A DNA stretch of 64,000 nucleotides from Bugula neritina (lineage: Eukaryota > Bryozoa > Gymnolaemata > Cheilostomatida > Bugulidae): contig OZ037771.1 in assembly GCA_964035545.1 (NCBI GenBank), positions 1,240,001 to 1,304,000 of the forward strand. Direction: 5' to 3'. A program made the position numbers and the translations under genes. The notes beneath the pieces are model-generated. The model was not told the origin of the DNA. It saw only the letters and a program-made list of their open reading frames with translations, and ran no database searches. This document shows, one piece after another, positions 24,042 through 36,600 of this stretch (its first letter is position 1; the number at the start of each line of letters is the position of its first letter).

Positions 24042-24516
24042 CCTACATTTGTAAGTTGTATGCATGTTAGCAAGTGACCTATATTTGTGAATGTCTCTTG
24101 GTCTTGATTCATAGATAGCTAAGCTTTCAGCTGTTTTAAACAATAAAAGCCAAGCTGTGCTTATAAAGCCAAAGCTGTTGTCTGATACTATTTTGTAACT
24201 GGAAGGTGGTACACTGACTGGGACAGTATTAAGCTTGCTCAGTCTGATTGTAACTGACAGTTTGTATTTTGTAGCCATTGGATTATAAGTATCTAAGTTC
24301 TAGTTCAGTTCTAATTCATTGATTGTAGAATGAAGACTTATAAGAGCTGTAAATGCCTTTGATTTCTATATCTTTATATATAAGTTATTAGTTTGTAACA
24401 AGTGTCTATAAACCTTACGGATTACCAGCCTGATACAACTACCGGACTCATTTCCTTTAGTGGTTGTGACCTTCACCTTGTTCTGATCTCAGGATATGTA
24501 AAATCTGTACAACTTA

Positions 24517-25062
24517 ATACCCTAAGGTATGCATATTTACTATACTAAGGTGTGTATATTTACTATACTAAGATGTGTATATTTACTGTACTAGGATGTG
24601 TATATTTATTATACTAGGATGTGTATATTTACTGTACTAGGATGTGTATATTTACTATACTAAGATGTGTATATTTACTATACTAAGGTGTGTATATTTA
24701 CTATACTAAGATGTGTATATTTACTATACTAAGGTGTGTATATTTACTATACTAAGATGTGTATATTTACTGTACTAAGGTGTGTATATTTACTATACTA
24801 AGATGTGCATATTTACTATACTAAGGTCTGTATATTTACTATACTAAGATGTGTATATCTACTGTACTAAGGTCTGTATATTTACTGTACTAAGATGTGT
24901 ATATTTACTATACTAAGATGTGTATATTTACTATACTAAGATGTGTATATTTACTATACTAAGATGTGTATATTTACTGTACTAAGATGCGTATATTAAC
25001 TGTACTAAGATGTGTATATTAACTGTACTCAGGTGTGTATATCTACTATACCAAGGCGTGTA
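24517..25062. repeat. 23-bp minisatellite
   Basis: About 23 units of ATACTAAGRTGTGTATATTT with ACT, alternating between AAGATG and AAGGTG subtypes. Confidence 0.95.
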
Positions 25063-25856
25063 ATAGCATATTAACTACAGTAGTATTCTAATGGGCCCTA
25101 CACTAAGAATTAAGATTTGCATCTCTATCTGTTATACTAAAGTATGGGTATGTTTACTATAGTAAGAGGTATTTTTAGTGGCATCTATAATTTCTTATAT
25201 AAGTCACTGCATCATGCTTTAGATATTTGTTAAATAAAGTTCCATACCTATGTTGACATGAGTCTTTAATGTTTATGATATTCTATTATAGTTTAGGAAC
25301 TCTCTTCTTGGATGTAATAAACAAACAGCAATATGACAGAAACAACTCAACTTTCAAGGAAAGCATACATATAACACAGAGCCAACTGGAGCATATTACT
25401 TAGCTATGCCAACTAGTATATTTCAGCTGAGAAACTTTATTAAGCTTGGTTTTAAGCAGAAATGTTCCTATCAATTATATTCTTGCTAAATGTCAAACTA
25501 ATTGTTTTGTAATTATATATGTTGGTAACAGTGTTTCAATTTTATTCTGTGCTGTTTTATTATTATCATTATTCGGTAATGATGCTTCAACATGTTATGC
25601 TTCAATCAGTGCTGTTGATCTTATTTCCAACTTGGCTTCAAGATTTTACTGTTTATTATATTGTTTCAATATAAATTTCTTAATTCAGCACCATGTAAAT
25701 TTTTCTAAAGAAACAAAATAAATTTCATTGAAGATTGAAATAGCTTCTAGTTTACATTGAGTAGATCTATTATAGTTGATGTGTTGAGTAGATAACTTCA
25801 ATATTTGCAGAAGCAACTAGAAATGTGACATGACTTGTAGAACTGAACAGTTGGGC

Positions 25857-26405
25857 TCTATTTAATTACCCTAAAAATAGGAGTAGCCATGTTTAATTAC
25901 CCTAAAAGTGGGCGTGGCTTGATTTAATTGCCCTGCAAGTAGGGGTAGCCATATTTAATTACCCTGGAAGTGGGAGGAGCCATATTTAATTACCCTAAAA
26001 GTGGGCGTGGCTTTATTTAATTACCCTGGAAGTAGGAGTAGCCATATTTAATTACCCTGAAAGTGGGAGGAGCCATATTTAATTACCCTGCAATTAGGGG
26101 CAGCCATATTTAATTACCCTGAAAGTGGGCGTGTCTTGATTTAATTACCCTGGAAGTGGGAGGAGCCATATTTAATTACCCTGCAATTAGGGGTAGCCAT
26201 ATTTAATTACCCTAAAAGTGGGCGTGGCTTTATTTAGTTACCATGGAAGTAGGAGTAGCCATATTTAATTACCCTGCAATTAGGGGTAGCCATATTTAAT
26301 TACCCTAAAAGTGGGTGTGGCTTTATTTAGTTACCATGGAAGTAGGAGGAGCCATATTTAATTACCCTGAAAGTGGGAGGAACCATATGTAATTACCTTG
26401 AAAGT
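25857..26405. repeat. 31-bp satellite with three unit types
   Basis: About 17-18 units of TTTAATTACCCT plus a variable half. Three recurring types are seen: GTGGGCGTGGCTT, GTGGGAGGAGCCAT and TAGGGGTAGCCAT. They are partly ordered, suggesting a higher-order repeat. The GGGCGTGGC units resemble Sp/KLF sites. Confidence 0.93.
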
Positions 26406-29025
26406 AGATGGAACTTAGTCTAAACTTGGGTGAAACTAATCACCAACTGCACATTTAGCTCAACTTTATTAGAATAATTGATGCAAAAAAATTCACTCTA
26501 GCAATAACTTACACCATGCCTACAATCTTGTTTGTTTAAATACACTTGTTATAATGAATTTTTATATGCAACATAATATTTCAACTCAGTTTCTACATAA
26601 ATCATCAATAAACACAATTACTATAAAACTTTGTAAGAAAGTTAAGCTATTTTCTATGACAAACATCATCAATATTTATATAAACATCTATAACATATAC
26701 AATTACAAAATAATTCAAAGAAACAGATAACATTTGTAAAAACTAAAGACATTGAAATAATCAAATAAATTTGTGTCTTCTGTAATTAAAAGCCCTTTCA
26801 ACTCTGGAATCTGAAGGACAAGATTTCACATCAGGTTTTGTTTAATTTGCCTTTAGAGTCTCTAATCCTATCTATATGTTTGGTCTACATCCACATTCCA
26901 CAAATTGATGTCTTGTACTGTTGGCACATTTAAATGTAGGATGGAAATAGGAACCTTGTGAGATAGTTAGAGACGAATCAGACACCATTTTCTCACTGGG
27001 AAATCACAGGCCATTTAGAATCTTCAACATGATATGCATGGGCTGGAGCTGATGAATTGACACTCTTTTCTTTGGCATGGCTCGTTTATCATCTGTTGAA
27101 GTTTCTAGCATGTCAAGAGTAGGTAGTATTGCTTCAGCAGGCCTTCTAGCAGTTGCTACAGTTCCAGGGGGTCTTACTGTGCTCAATGGCTACTAGACGA
27201 AAGCATTTTCTTCGGCCATCATTTGCTCACTTGGCTGGCACACTTTAATCTATAAAAGTTGATATAGATTCTGAACATCAAATTTGCAAGACAAATTCAT
27301 TAATTTACCTCATTACCTAAAAATGAATCCAGTAGTTTATAATATATACTCTATACCCCTCTTTAATAAATATACTCTATACTCTCACATTGGCAAAAAA
27401 ATAATAACTAGGATTAGGACCCTGACATACCAGAATAGTGTTTATTATATAATACACACTAGATACTTATATACAATATCGTATTATGACCCAATATACA
27501 GATTATATTCATTTAATACAATATAATTGAAATAGGAAATGAGAAATATGAAACTTACTTTGAAAGGTATAGCCGTGAAAAAGCACCACAAAGTTTACAA
27601 TTTCGGTGACTTTACATTTCTATCATACCACTCCTATTACACCTTTGCTATCAAAAACAGCACCTCTACAAAATAATCACATTCTAAAGTAGAATAATTA
27701 CACACTAACTAATAACTATAAACAAAATAGGCCTATGATAATATAAACTGTACAACAAAACAGAGAACATAAACTGTATAATATAATAGAGAATCCGATC
27801 GCATGCAAGACAGTCCTTGTCATTATCTTATACTCTATAGTGAGCCAATAGTATAGCTACTATATTCCACTTATTACAAGAAATTATTGAGTTTATAATA
27901 CGTCATTTTTATTGAGCTGCAACTTAACGTTGTATTACTAAGGTCAGCATGCTGCACTAATATTACAAAACACCACCTGTATTTAACTATAAGCTTGATT
28001 TTACTATTAATAGCAATATCATTATCAACAACGTCCTCATTTACAATCCAAAAATTAAAAGGGCTCCAAACTCTTGCAAAATTTACAAACCCATGCTAGT
28101 AAATCTACTCCCAGCTAGGCAACACTCCCTGTAGTTTATTTATGTTACGACATCATAATTTGGAGGTAGAAGAAATAAAACTTATTCTATAGAAAAGTAA
28201 ATTACCATAACAACTCATTCTCTGAGTGTGGTGAGGACAACCATTAGCTAGCTAGTTTAACTCCCTGTCCTGCATACATAGTGTGTGGGGTACATCCAGT
28301 GTGAGCTATATCTAGTGAGACAAAGAGCAGGCAACTTCTGCTAAAAGAAGAGAAGAATATTAATAATGATTTTATGACATAGCTATGAATATTAACCCTT
28401 TGAACTTTTAATGATAAAATCATAAAGGATCAAGATTGTTAGTAGCCTATTTGTTACTTGCCAAAGGAAATGCTGATGCTGATTATAAATTGCTATTTCA
28501 TAAAATATTTCACAAAACTTCATTCGCAAAGGATTTGTAGATAAAATATATTTTGGTTTCTCAAAACATCTGAGCTTGTAACATATAAATCGCCGAGTTT
28601 AGGCGCTGGTAAAATTACAGTAAAAAATTGAGACTATTGCGGCAAAAACAAAGAAGGAAAAACAGCTTTGAAGACAAAGTCTAGAAATCATACATGTGAC
28701 AAAAGTAAGAGTTTTTAAGCACCCACCCATGTCATAGGCCTATACATACAATAACCTATAAAAATATACTTAATTTAATAAAAACAGTTAGATAATCTAA
28801 AAGAATTAATCTAAAACTTTTAAAATTAGTTTATCTATTGTATGAGCTATCATTTGTTAATTGTAAAGCAATGGATATAATGGTTACAGAAGTCTATACC
28901 TTAGAAAGTAGAACAAGGTAAATAATGAGCTAATGCTACACTTTATTATTTACATTATTAAGATTGGGATAAAGTCAAGTTGAGTTGTTAAACAATGTGT
29001 GCAAATTTAGCAACTTCAAAAAGCA
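26406..29025. other. Intergenic, no confident feature
   Basis: AT-rich DNA. A less AT-rich patch at about 26940-27240 has a 60-codon minus-strand frame (27186-27004) starting at a non-ATG codon. It matches no family I recognise and may be decayed coding or transposon DNA. The rest shows nothing. Confidence 0.45.
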
Positions 29026-29425
29026 TGAGTTTTATAAAAAAACTCAAATAATAACAGTAATAAGAATTATTATAATAACATGGTTACTATGGTCAACAAC
29101 CTTCAGTTCAGTAATACTAGTAATGCCAATACTAAAATTATTATAGTTGTATATTATAGAACAGGTAGCAGTTTTGTCAGTTTAAATTTAACACAAACTT
29201 GATCTGATAATGATCATGATGTGATATGACTGTCACTATCTGAAAATATAACTATTTATACTATAAGTATGAAGGTAGTCCAAACTATTCTAAGTCCATA
29301 AAGCATAACAATAAAAAATAAAAGTTTGAGTAGTAGTCCTACCAGATTTTACTTTAGTTCATACTGAATTAGTAGTAGTACCACTACTAATACAAATAGT
29401 GGTTAACGTTAATCATAAATTAAAC
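29026..29425. repeat. Direct duplication, first copy
   Basis: About 400 bp closely matching 29529-29935, starting GAGTTTTATAAAAA and including TAGTAGTACCACTACTAATA near the end. It is AT-rich and non-coding. Confidence 0.85.
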
Positions 29426-29528
29426 ATTTAGAGGCAGAAGTGGGGAAATTGAGATAGCCTAAGCTTTTTTATTTTATTATTAAGCTTTGGTTTGGAACGC
29501 CTTCATTCTCAAGTCTAATTTCTAGTTT

Positions 29529-29935
29529 GAGTTTTATAAAAAGAAACTCAAATAATAACAACAATAATAATTATTATTATAAAAATATGGTTACTATAGT
29601 CAACAGCCTTCAGCTCTAGTAATACTAGTAACACCAATACTAAAATTATTATAGTTATCTATTATAGTACAGGTAGTAGTTCTGTCAGTTTAAATTTAAC
29701 ACAAACTTGATTTGATGATATCATGATGTGATATGACTGTCACTCTCTGAAACTATAATTATTTATATTATAATTATAAAGGTAGTCCAAACTATTTTAA
29801 GTCCATAAACCATAACAATAAAAAAGTTAAATTTAAACTTGTAGTAGTACTCCCTAATTTTACTTTAATTTATAATGAATAAGTAGTAGTACCACTACTA
29901 ATACTAATAGTGGTTAATGCTAATTATAAACTAAA
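29529..29935. repeat. Direct duplication, second copy
   Basis: Diverged copy of 29026-29425 at about 503-bp offset, with many substitutions and small indels. The spacer between the copies is not repeated. Confidence 0.85.
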
Positions 29936-30574
29936 ATCAAATTTGAATTTTGCCAATAGAAATACAACTAAATCATAAAGTTAAATGATGAAACTCACAG
30001 TCACTGAATCAGAACCACTAGGGCTAATGAAAAACTAAATACTGATACACTTACATCATAGTCATTTAAAGTGACACTCGTAGCCAATAGGCCTATCATA
30101 GTAAAATTAAATGTAATAGACATTGTGATTGCAATACTAATACTAATAGCTAAAAGTAAATACTAATAGTCATAGGAGAGTATTATAGGTGGGTTACACT
30201 GGTCATTTCTTATACAAATTGGTCGTTTCGTACACAAAATGAATAAAAAATCAATCCACTGGATAGCCACTTTAATGATACTAGTTTACTTATTTAATTT
30301 TATTGCATACCATCAGGCATCAAGTATCTTTTACATTTTCCTTGCCTCCTATTGATCAATGTTTTATACAAATCACTGTCTAATTTTTTGGCTTTATTTT
30401 AATCAATGTTTAATATTAATATATTGTCTATTAATTACTAATAAGTAATATTATAAAATATGCAAGTTACTTGTGAGCAGTACTGTACCAGTATGAATCA
30501 TATATTAGATAAGAAATAAATTTCAACAAATATGAAATATGTATTTTAATTTTTATTGATATTGTGGTAGATTT

Positions 30575-30893
30575 ATGTTGTGTGTGTGTGTGTCCTTGGT
30601 TGCCGAGATCGGCGCTTCAGTCCTCCGAAACACCGATATGCCGATTTTCGGCATATCAGACTACCGAAGTGCCGAGATGTCAATTTGGCATTTCGGATTC
30701 CCGAAATGCCGATATTCGGCATTTCGGGCCTCCGATCTCGGCAACAAAGGAATGTCTTTGTCCTGCGTGTATATAAAAGCCAGTGTAGATTCAGTCTACT
30801 ACTGGAGCTCGCTGGGTACGGAATATTATACCATTCGACTACAATAAAGCTACCTTATCTTTCACATTATTTCTCGCCTTGTTCTTCGTAACA
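30575..30893 (+). mobile_element. Solo-LTR-like or foldback element
   Basis: It begins TGT and ends AACA. It carries a TATA-like TATATAAAAG near 30768 and AATAAAGC near 30842, the order expected of an LTR (U3-R-U5). The first half is unusually GC-rich for the region and packed with hairpins: 19-bp arms with one mismatch at 30594-30612 and 30732-30750, an inner hairpin at 30635-30657 and another at 30700-30728. No target-site duplication, internal region or second LTR was found, so a foldback or MITE origin stays open. Confidence 0.42.
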
Positions 30894-31039
30894 AGTATGT
30901 AAGGCACTAGTTGCATTCATAACCCACAAAACTATCACAATATGAATGAAATGATTTATCAGATGTGTACGAACTGACCTGAAAAAGTGGGTAGGAAACT
31001 TGTGTATGAACTAATCTGCATCCTATAGGTGATAATCAA

Positions 31040-31345
31040 TAGCTCTACTCATACATTATCATTATGATCATCATTATGATTCATAGTCACAGTATCATAG
31101 TGATAGTCATACTCATGGTCACACTCACAGTCAGTGTCGCTATGACAGTGTGAGTTACTGTCAGTGTCATACTGATAGTGATACTCACACTGACACTCGC
31201 GTCTCACAGTCACAGGCACACTCACAGTGAATGTGACAGTGACACTGATGGTAAGTCTAATGATATTCGTATCGGTATCGACAATCACAATGACTACATC
31301 TACTAACAGTAACAGAGCTGTGATAATGATAGTCATAGTGATAAT
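31040..31345. repeat. Degenerate hexamer-like repeat
   Basis: Stretch of diverged TCACAG/TGACAG/TCATAG words in both orientations, with many short inverted repeats. The period is about six but irregular. Confidence 0.7.
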
Positions 31346-31639
31346 CACTACCATACCCTTCGAATCAACTTCAAATACAACCTGTTAGTGTTACACTTAC
31401 TGTTAGTGTTAGTGTTAGGCGTTACGCCGGTTACCCTCACCTCAACCTGACAGTGACACTCACCAGTTTGAGTTTTAATAATTGGTTTCAGAGCAAATCA
31501 AAACCTACCTTGTAACTTTTGTTGAAAAACTTTAGATCCCATTAAAAAGTGGTTGTCGAGTGTGCTCAATAACCATAAGTAATAACATTAGTGATCAACA
31601 TTGCGATTGAATGAGCTGCCGTGTTCCACGCGGTCAGTC

Positions 31640-31800
31640 CGTCTGATTATGAATGACATCTAACAACCTCGAGTCGTCCAGAACAGGTCACGTGTTTGAT
31701 GCATCATGGGAAAAGTTGCTGCAAGCCAGAATGACGTCAACGTGCCCTTTAACCCTTTGACTATAACGTCTTCATGCAGCAGCTTTCGATCGAGAAGTTA
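31640..31800. promoter_or_regulatory. Less AT-rich patch with a CRE and an E-box
   Basis: It contains a palindromic TGACGTCA near 31732, GGTCACGTG near 31687 and several CpG sites, all unusual for this AT-rich gap. It lies 1.8 kb upstream of the copy E start codon and about 1 kb upstream of its putative untranslated exon, so it may be an enhancer or promoter. Confidence 0.3.
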
Positions 31801-32326
31801 AAATAAGAAAAGTAGAAAATATAAAAACTCAATTGCTAGAAAATAAAACGTGAATTTAAAACTCGAATAGTATCGGAAACGAAGAATTTCTGTGGCTCAC
31901 ATGTGTATTATTTTCTAGTTGATGTATTTAGTCATGAATGCTTTATTTGTATAAATTTCAAGTTAAATAAAAACTATTTACAATAAACGAGTGTCCATGT
32001 AATAAGTCAATTTCTTTGTCAAAACCTCAACAATGACTTAATTTATGCTTGTACAGATACTATGTTTCTGTAAATTATCTTTTAAAATTGTCAGTTAATT
32101 CAATAGTCCTCATATTCTTTCTAGTTCTGTCTTGCCTTATTAATGAGATTGAAACTTAAACCTAAAACAAGAAGACAAATACAGAATAACTTTTGATTGT
32201 GCAAGAGCTGTTTTTCTTTGGCACCCCATTTTATGAGATTTAAATAGAAGCATTTTAGGAACTAAATTAATTAGTAATCAGTAGGCTACACCCAGTTGAG
32301 GTGAATAGAAATTGTATGCAGCATTG

Positions 32327-32564
<238 letters not shown>

Positions 32565-32639
32565 ACAGGGAAGCACACGTATATAACCTATAGGGCGTAG
32601 ACTGAGGAGCAATCATGCAGAACGACTAAGATCACATTT

Positions 32640-32835
32640 ACACAATGTTTACAGGGTTCGAATTATTCAAGCTTAAGTTTATATGCCGAAATGTAAGTTA
32701 AGGATGAGAGGCTGAATTGAAAACAACTCTAGCGTGACCAAAGAGCTGCGAGATCAAAAGGTGTTTCAAAGTCTACTAACTTTCCTATTATTCATTCATG
32801 ATTAAATACTTTCTGTGATAAAGGCATCGATCAGG
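32640..32835 (+). promoter_or_regulatory. Putative 5' untranslated exon of copy E
   Basis: It ends at a strong donor, ATCAGG|GTAAGT, at 32835/32836, the same donor form as in B and C. The likely acceptor is TTTGTTTCAG ending at 33609, six bases before the ATG. The 5' limit is not visible. The GTGACCACAACCAGATAG core of B-D is absent. Confidence 0.35.
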
Positions 32836-33615
32836 GTAAGTTAACATCAAACAAGCAACATGCACTCTCATACATACATTCTGTTTATAAAATATGTACG
32901 TAGATAGATCTTCTATAATATTTATATACTATTCACACACATCAACAGTGCTGTAGTAACCAGACCCATGCAGGCCGTTGAGATAAAATATTTTAATTGA
33001 TAGACATATTCTTTTTGTGGGTTAGAAGGTTCAGCTTTCTGTGTTACTCTGAGTACATATTATATTCATCAATTTGCATATATTTAAATTTGATTTACTT
33101 ATAATGCAATGCAGTATAGGAAATTTTCACCAAATACAACTGATCTAATATGATCATCATTGTCATAACATGTTGAAGTTTTCTTCTTTCATTAAAAATT
33201 CTAATGTCTAAAAATTGAAGATAGGTAAACGAAAATTGAAACCTAAATGCATTAAACTTGATTATTTCCTTTAATAATTTTGACCAAATAGTATGCAGAA
33301 ATTATAAAGGATTGCCATTCTGTATATCTAACAGCATTTTGTATGTTAATACGCAGCATTACATAGAAAATTAGGAACCTGAGCAAAACACCAAAATCTA
33401 AGTTTTAAAGAAAAGTTATTTGATAATGTTGAAATGTTATTTATGTTTTGTAGTTTATTTTGTTTTGCACTTGTATTTTTAGAAGAAACTCAATCCAATC
33501 ACTGATTATAGCTTTCTACAAAGTGATGAAGCAACTCCAAGTTGAAAGGATTTGAATCGATAGTTACAGATAATCATTTTAGAGAATCAGATTGTAAAAA
33601 TTGTTTCAGCAAAAC

Positions 33616-36600
33616 ATGATTAATATGACTGAGTTGAATCCAGGAAGTGAGAGCGTAACAGGTGATCACACAAACTGTGAAACAGATTTATCTACGAGAA
33701 GAGAAAGTGTTGACCAAAGGCTAATAACTAAAGAAGAGACTGAAAAGAAGTCGTTTACAAATGACCAAACACGGATATTGTGTGTTGCTCTTATGGCGTA
33801 CACTCTTTCTTTTGCCGGAGTCACTCTGCCAGCTCCATTTCTACCCGTCTTAGTAGGTGCTTAGGCTAAGGAGACAATCAATTGAGTAGATATTGTATCT
33901 GTGTTTTGTAGCCATGTTGAAATTAGTATTATTTAGATTTTGCACCAAGTACGTCATGTGTTTTTATTTTAGCAAGAAATTCTTATGCCTCTTCTGTTAA
34001 AGAATAGCTTTGTATTTATGCACTCATTGTGATGTAGGGTTTACCAGGGAGTTTTGGCTAGAATAATTATATAATAAATTCAGAGGCTAATATTTTGGAG
34101 AAAGATGAGTCGGTTCAAACTTATGCTATCAATTGAGCTGTTTAAGGGGAAGGCATGAGGCAGGCGCCATATTAGATCACCTTCTTGGGTTTTCAGGGTT
34201 AATCTAAGAAGTTCAAGGAAAGGGGTAAAAGGGGTAAAAGGGGTAAAAGGGGTAAAAGTAAGAATTACATCCAATGACATAGCTAAAGTCTTTGAGAATG
34301 CTGAAGTAAATTGAAGAGAATTTCTGTTCATTGTCTTCTGCTTGTTAGAATCACCCTGCTATAGTGTTCAAACAGTCTCTCTGAAAATTAGGATGGGCTT
34401 AAGACTTTGATTAATTGAAAGCCAAGCACTGGTGTTGTTAGGAGCACGTTGTCTTGATGCAACGTTATATATTGTATAGAGCCACTCTAAGATTCTTAGC
34501 CTTTGTACGTCTGCACTTTCAATTATTTGTCACAGGATGAACAGCACAACCTATCATCTGATATAACAGGATGGATACTAGGAATATACTCTCTGGTTCA
34601 ACTTATCATGTTTTCGGTCTTTGGAAAATTGGTAAGTGATGCACTGCCTATAAACAGGCCAACATTATTTTATTGGGGACAATATAAATTTTATACCCAT
34701 ATGACTATGAGCTTTTGTTGGTTTAACTTTCTTAGATACCTCGAATTGGTGCTAGACGGACCCTTCTGCTTGGTGAACTCCTTTGTGGAATATTTCTGAT
34801 AACATTTGGTCTACTAGAATATTTCCCAGTACCAGATCCTACAGACAACTCTATAGATGTGACTTACTTAGTTCTAGCTATGGTCATACGTATTCTACAA
34901 GCTATTGGAGCGACTGCGTTTTTGACAGCTGCCATGACACTTTTGATGGCTGGATTTCCTAATGATGTGGTAGTCATGCTGGTAAGCACATTTCACCACT
35001 GAGTTTGAGAGAACTTTATCAATAACTTGTCATTATAGATTTTAACTGAGACAGGATAATGTATTTCTATAAACTCAAATTTACATTACTCCCAATTAAG
35101 ACTGTCAACGAATCACTTAAGTAAATATTGTATTATGTAAACATATCTCTAAATACTTTCAGTTAAGTTTTCTGGTAACTCTATTGCAAGTAAATGAAAA
35201 AAAATATTATTTGCTAATATTATTTTACTATAAAACTAGAAAAATTTGGCTGCTAACCAATTGGTAACCATATCCTGATCTGGAGGTTAGTACAGTTGAA
35301 AATGTATCATAATGAGTGACTAGCCTAGAAGCCATTGCGTTTAAACTGTAAATTTTAGAGTTATGGGGAAGCAGCATGTGGGTTTGGTCTCTCTGTAGAA
35401 CCAGCTCTTGGGAGTCTTTTATACAAGGTAATGAAATAAACACCAAGTCTTTACCTCAATCTTTACAGATTAGGTTGGAATTAAAAGTTTTTTAATTTCT
35501 ATTTCAGCATGGCTCCTTTCTTTAAAATCAGTTTACTATATTATCCGTGCTCAACATCACCATTCAATGCAACCTTATAACATTAATAGCTTTCATCATT
35601 TATTTAGTTGGTTTGGCTGTATTCGATTGTATGCAGCCTTATCTCAACTTCACCTTGCAATTTCCTACCACATTCAGAAAAAACTCGCGAAAATTTATAG
35701 TCGCTATATATCCCAGGGATATATTCTTGTGAAAACCCCTGATAGAAAGGGTTTTTGTTAAATCGGGCTAAGGACTTATTCAAATGAGGCACAGGAGCAA
35801 TTATGACTGGATGCTCTTCCTAACATCACAAATGGTCTTTATCCAGCTCTAACCCCTAGAACACGGCTGCCAAAAAAACTAAATTTGATTAATAGGAATA
35901 ATATGTTTTAATTGTAATATTATAGTTTAGACTCTTGGTATAGTTAATCCTCCATGCTTTTCTGCCCTACTTTGTATCGTACCTCCCCATTGATTAGGAT
36001 TACTATGCAATGTTGCATTCCAGTTATCCATTAAAAAGCCATTAATCTTAGCTCTCAGCTAAATACTACCCTAGGTAGTAGCCCATGTCCAAGCATTTGA
36101 GTCTTATAATAAACTTTGTGTATACACGTCTTGAATTAATTCAGAATGATGGCAGTTTTTTGCTCAGCCCAGCGCTATGAAACTGATATTAATCACTAAA
36201 TGCTGATTTTAACCCTATATTCCATAAATCGAGGTGACTATATAAGCCTTATAGACATTGGGAAGGGGGGGGGGGAACTTGTTTTTCTGTTATTTGGAGT
36301 GGTCAATCACTTAGATATAAGCATTGCAGGTTGTTACTTCAATATACAGTCCACTGATGAGTATGGTTTCTGACACCTTAAACAGCAACATTCTGCTTCC
36401 TAGACCCCTATCTCAATAAATTGCTAAAGTGATACTATGACATATTGCAAAAGTATACTATTTTCTTGCCTTTGTTATACTTTGAATGTTAGTAAATTAA
36501 TTGTTAGGTTGGTGGATTCGTGACAGTGCATGGAGGAGTGGGAGGCATTGTACTGCTAGCCTTTGTAATATCATACTTCCTTCTACCTGTGAATGGTAAG

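Noticed and set aside
27004-27186. Minus-strand 60-residue frame as a transposase fragment
   Set aside because: No family motif could be identified and stops flank it; kept only as a note in the spacer.
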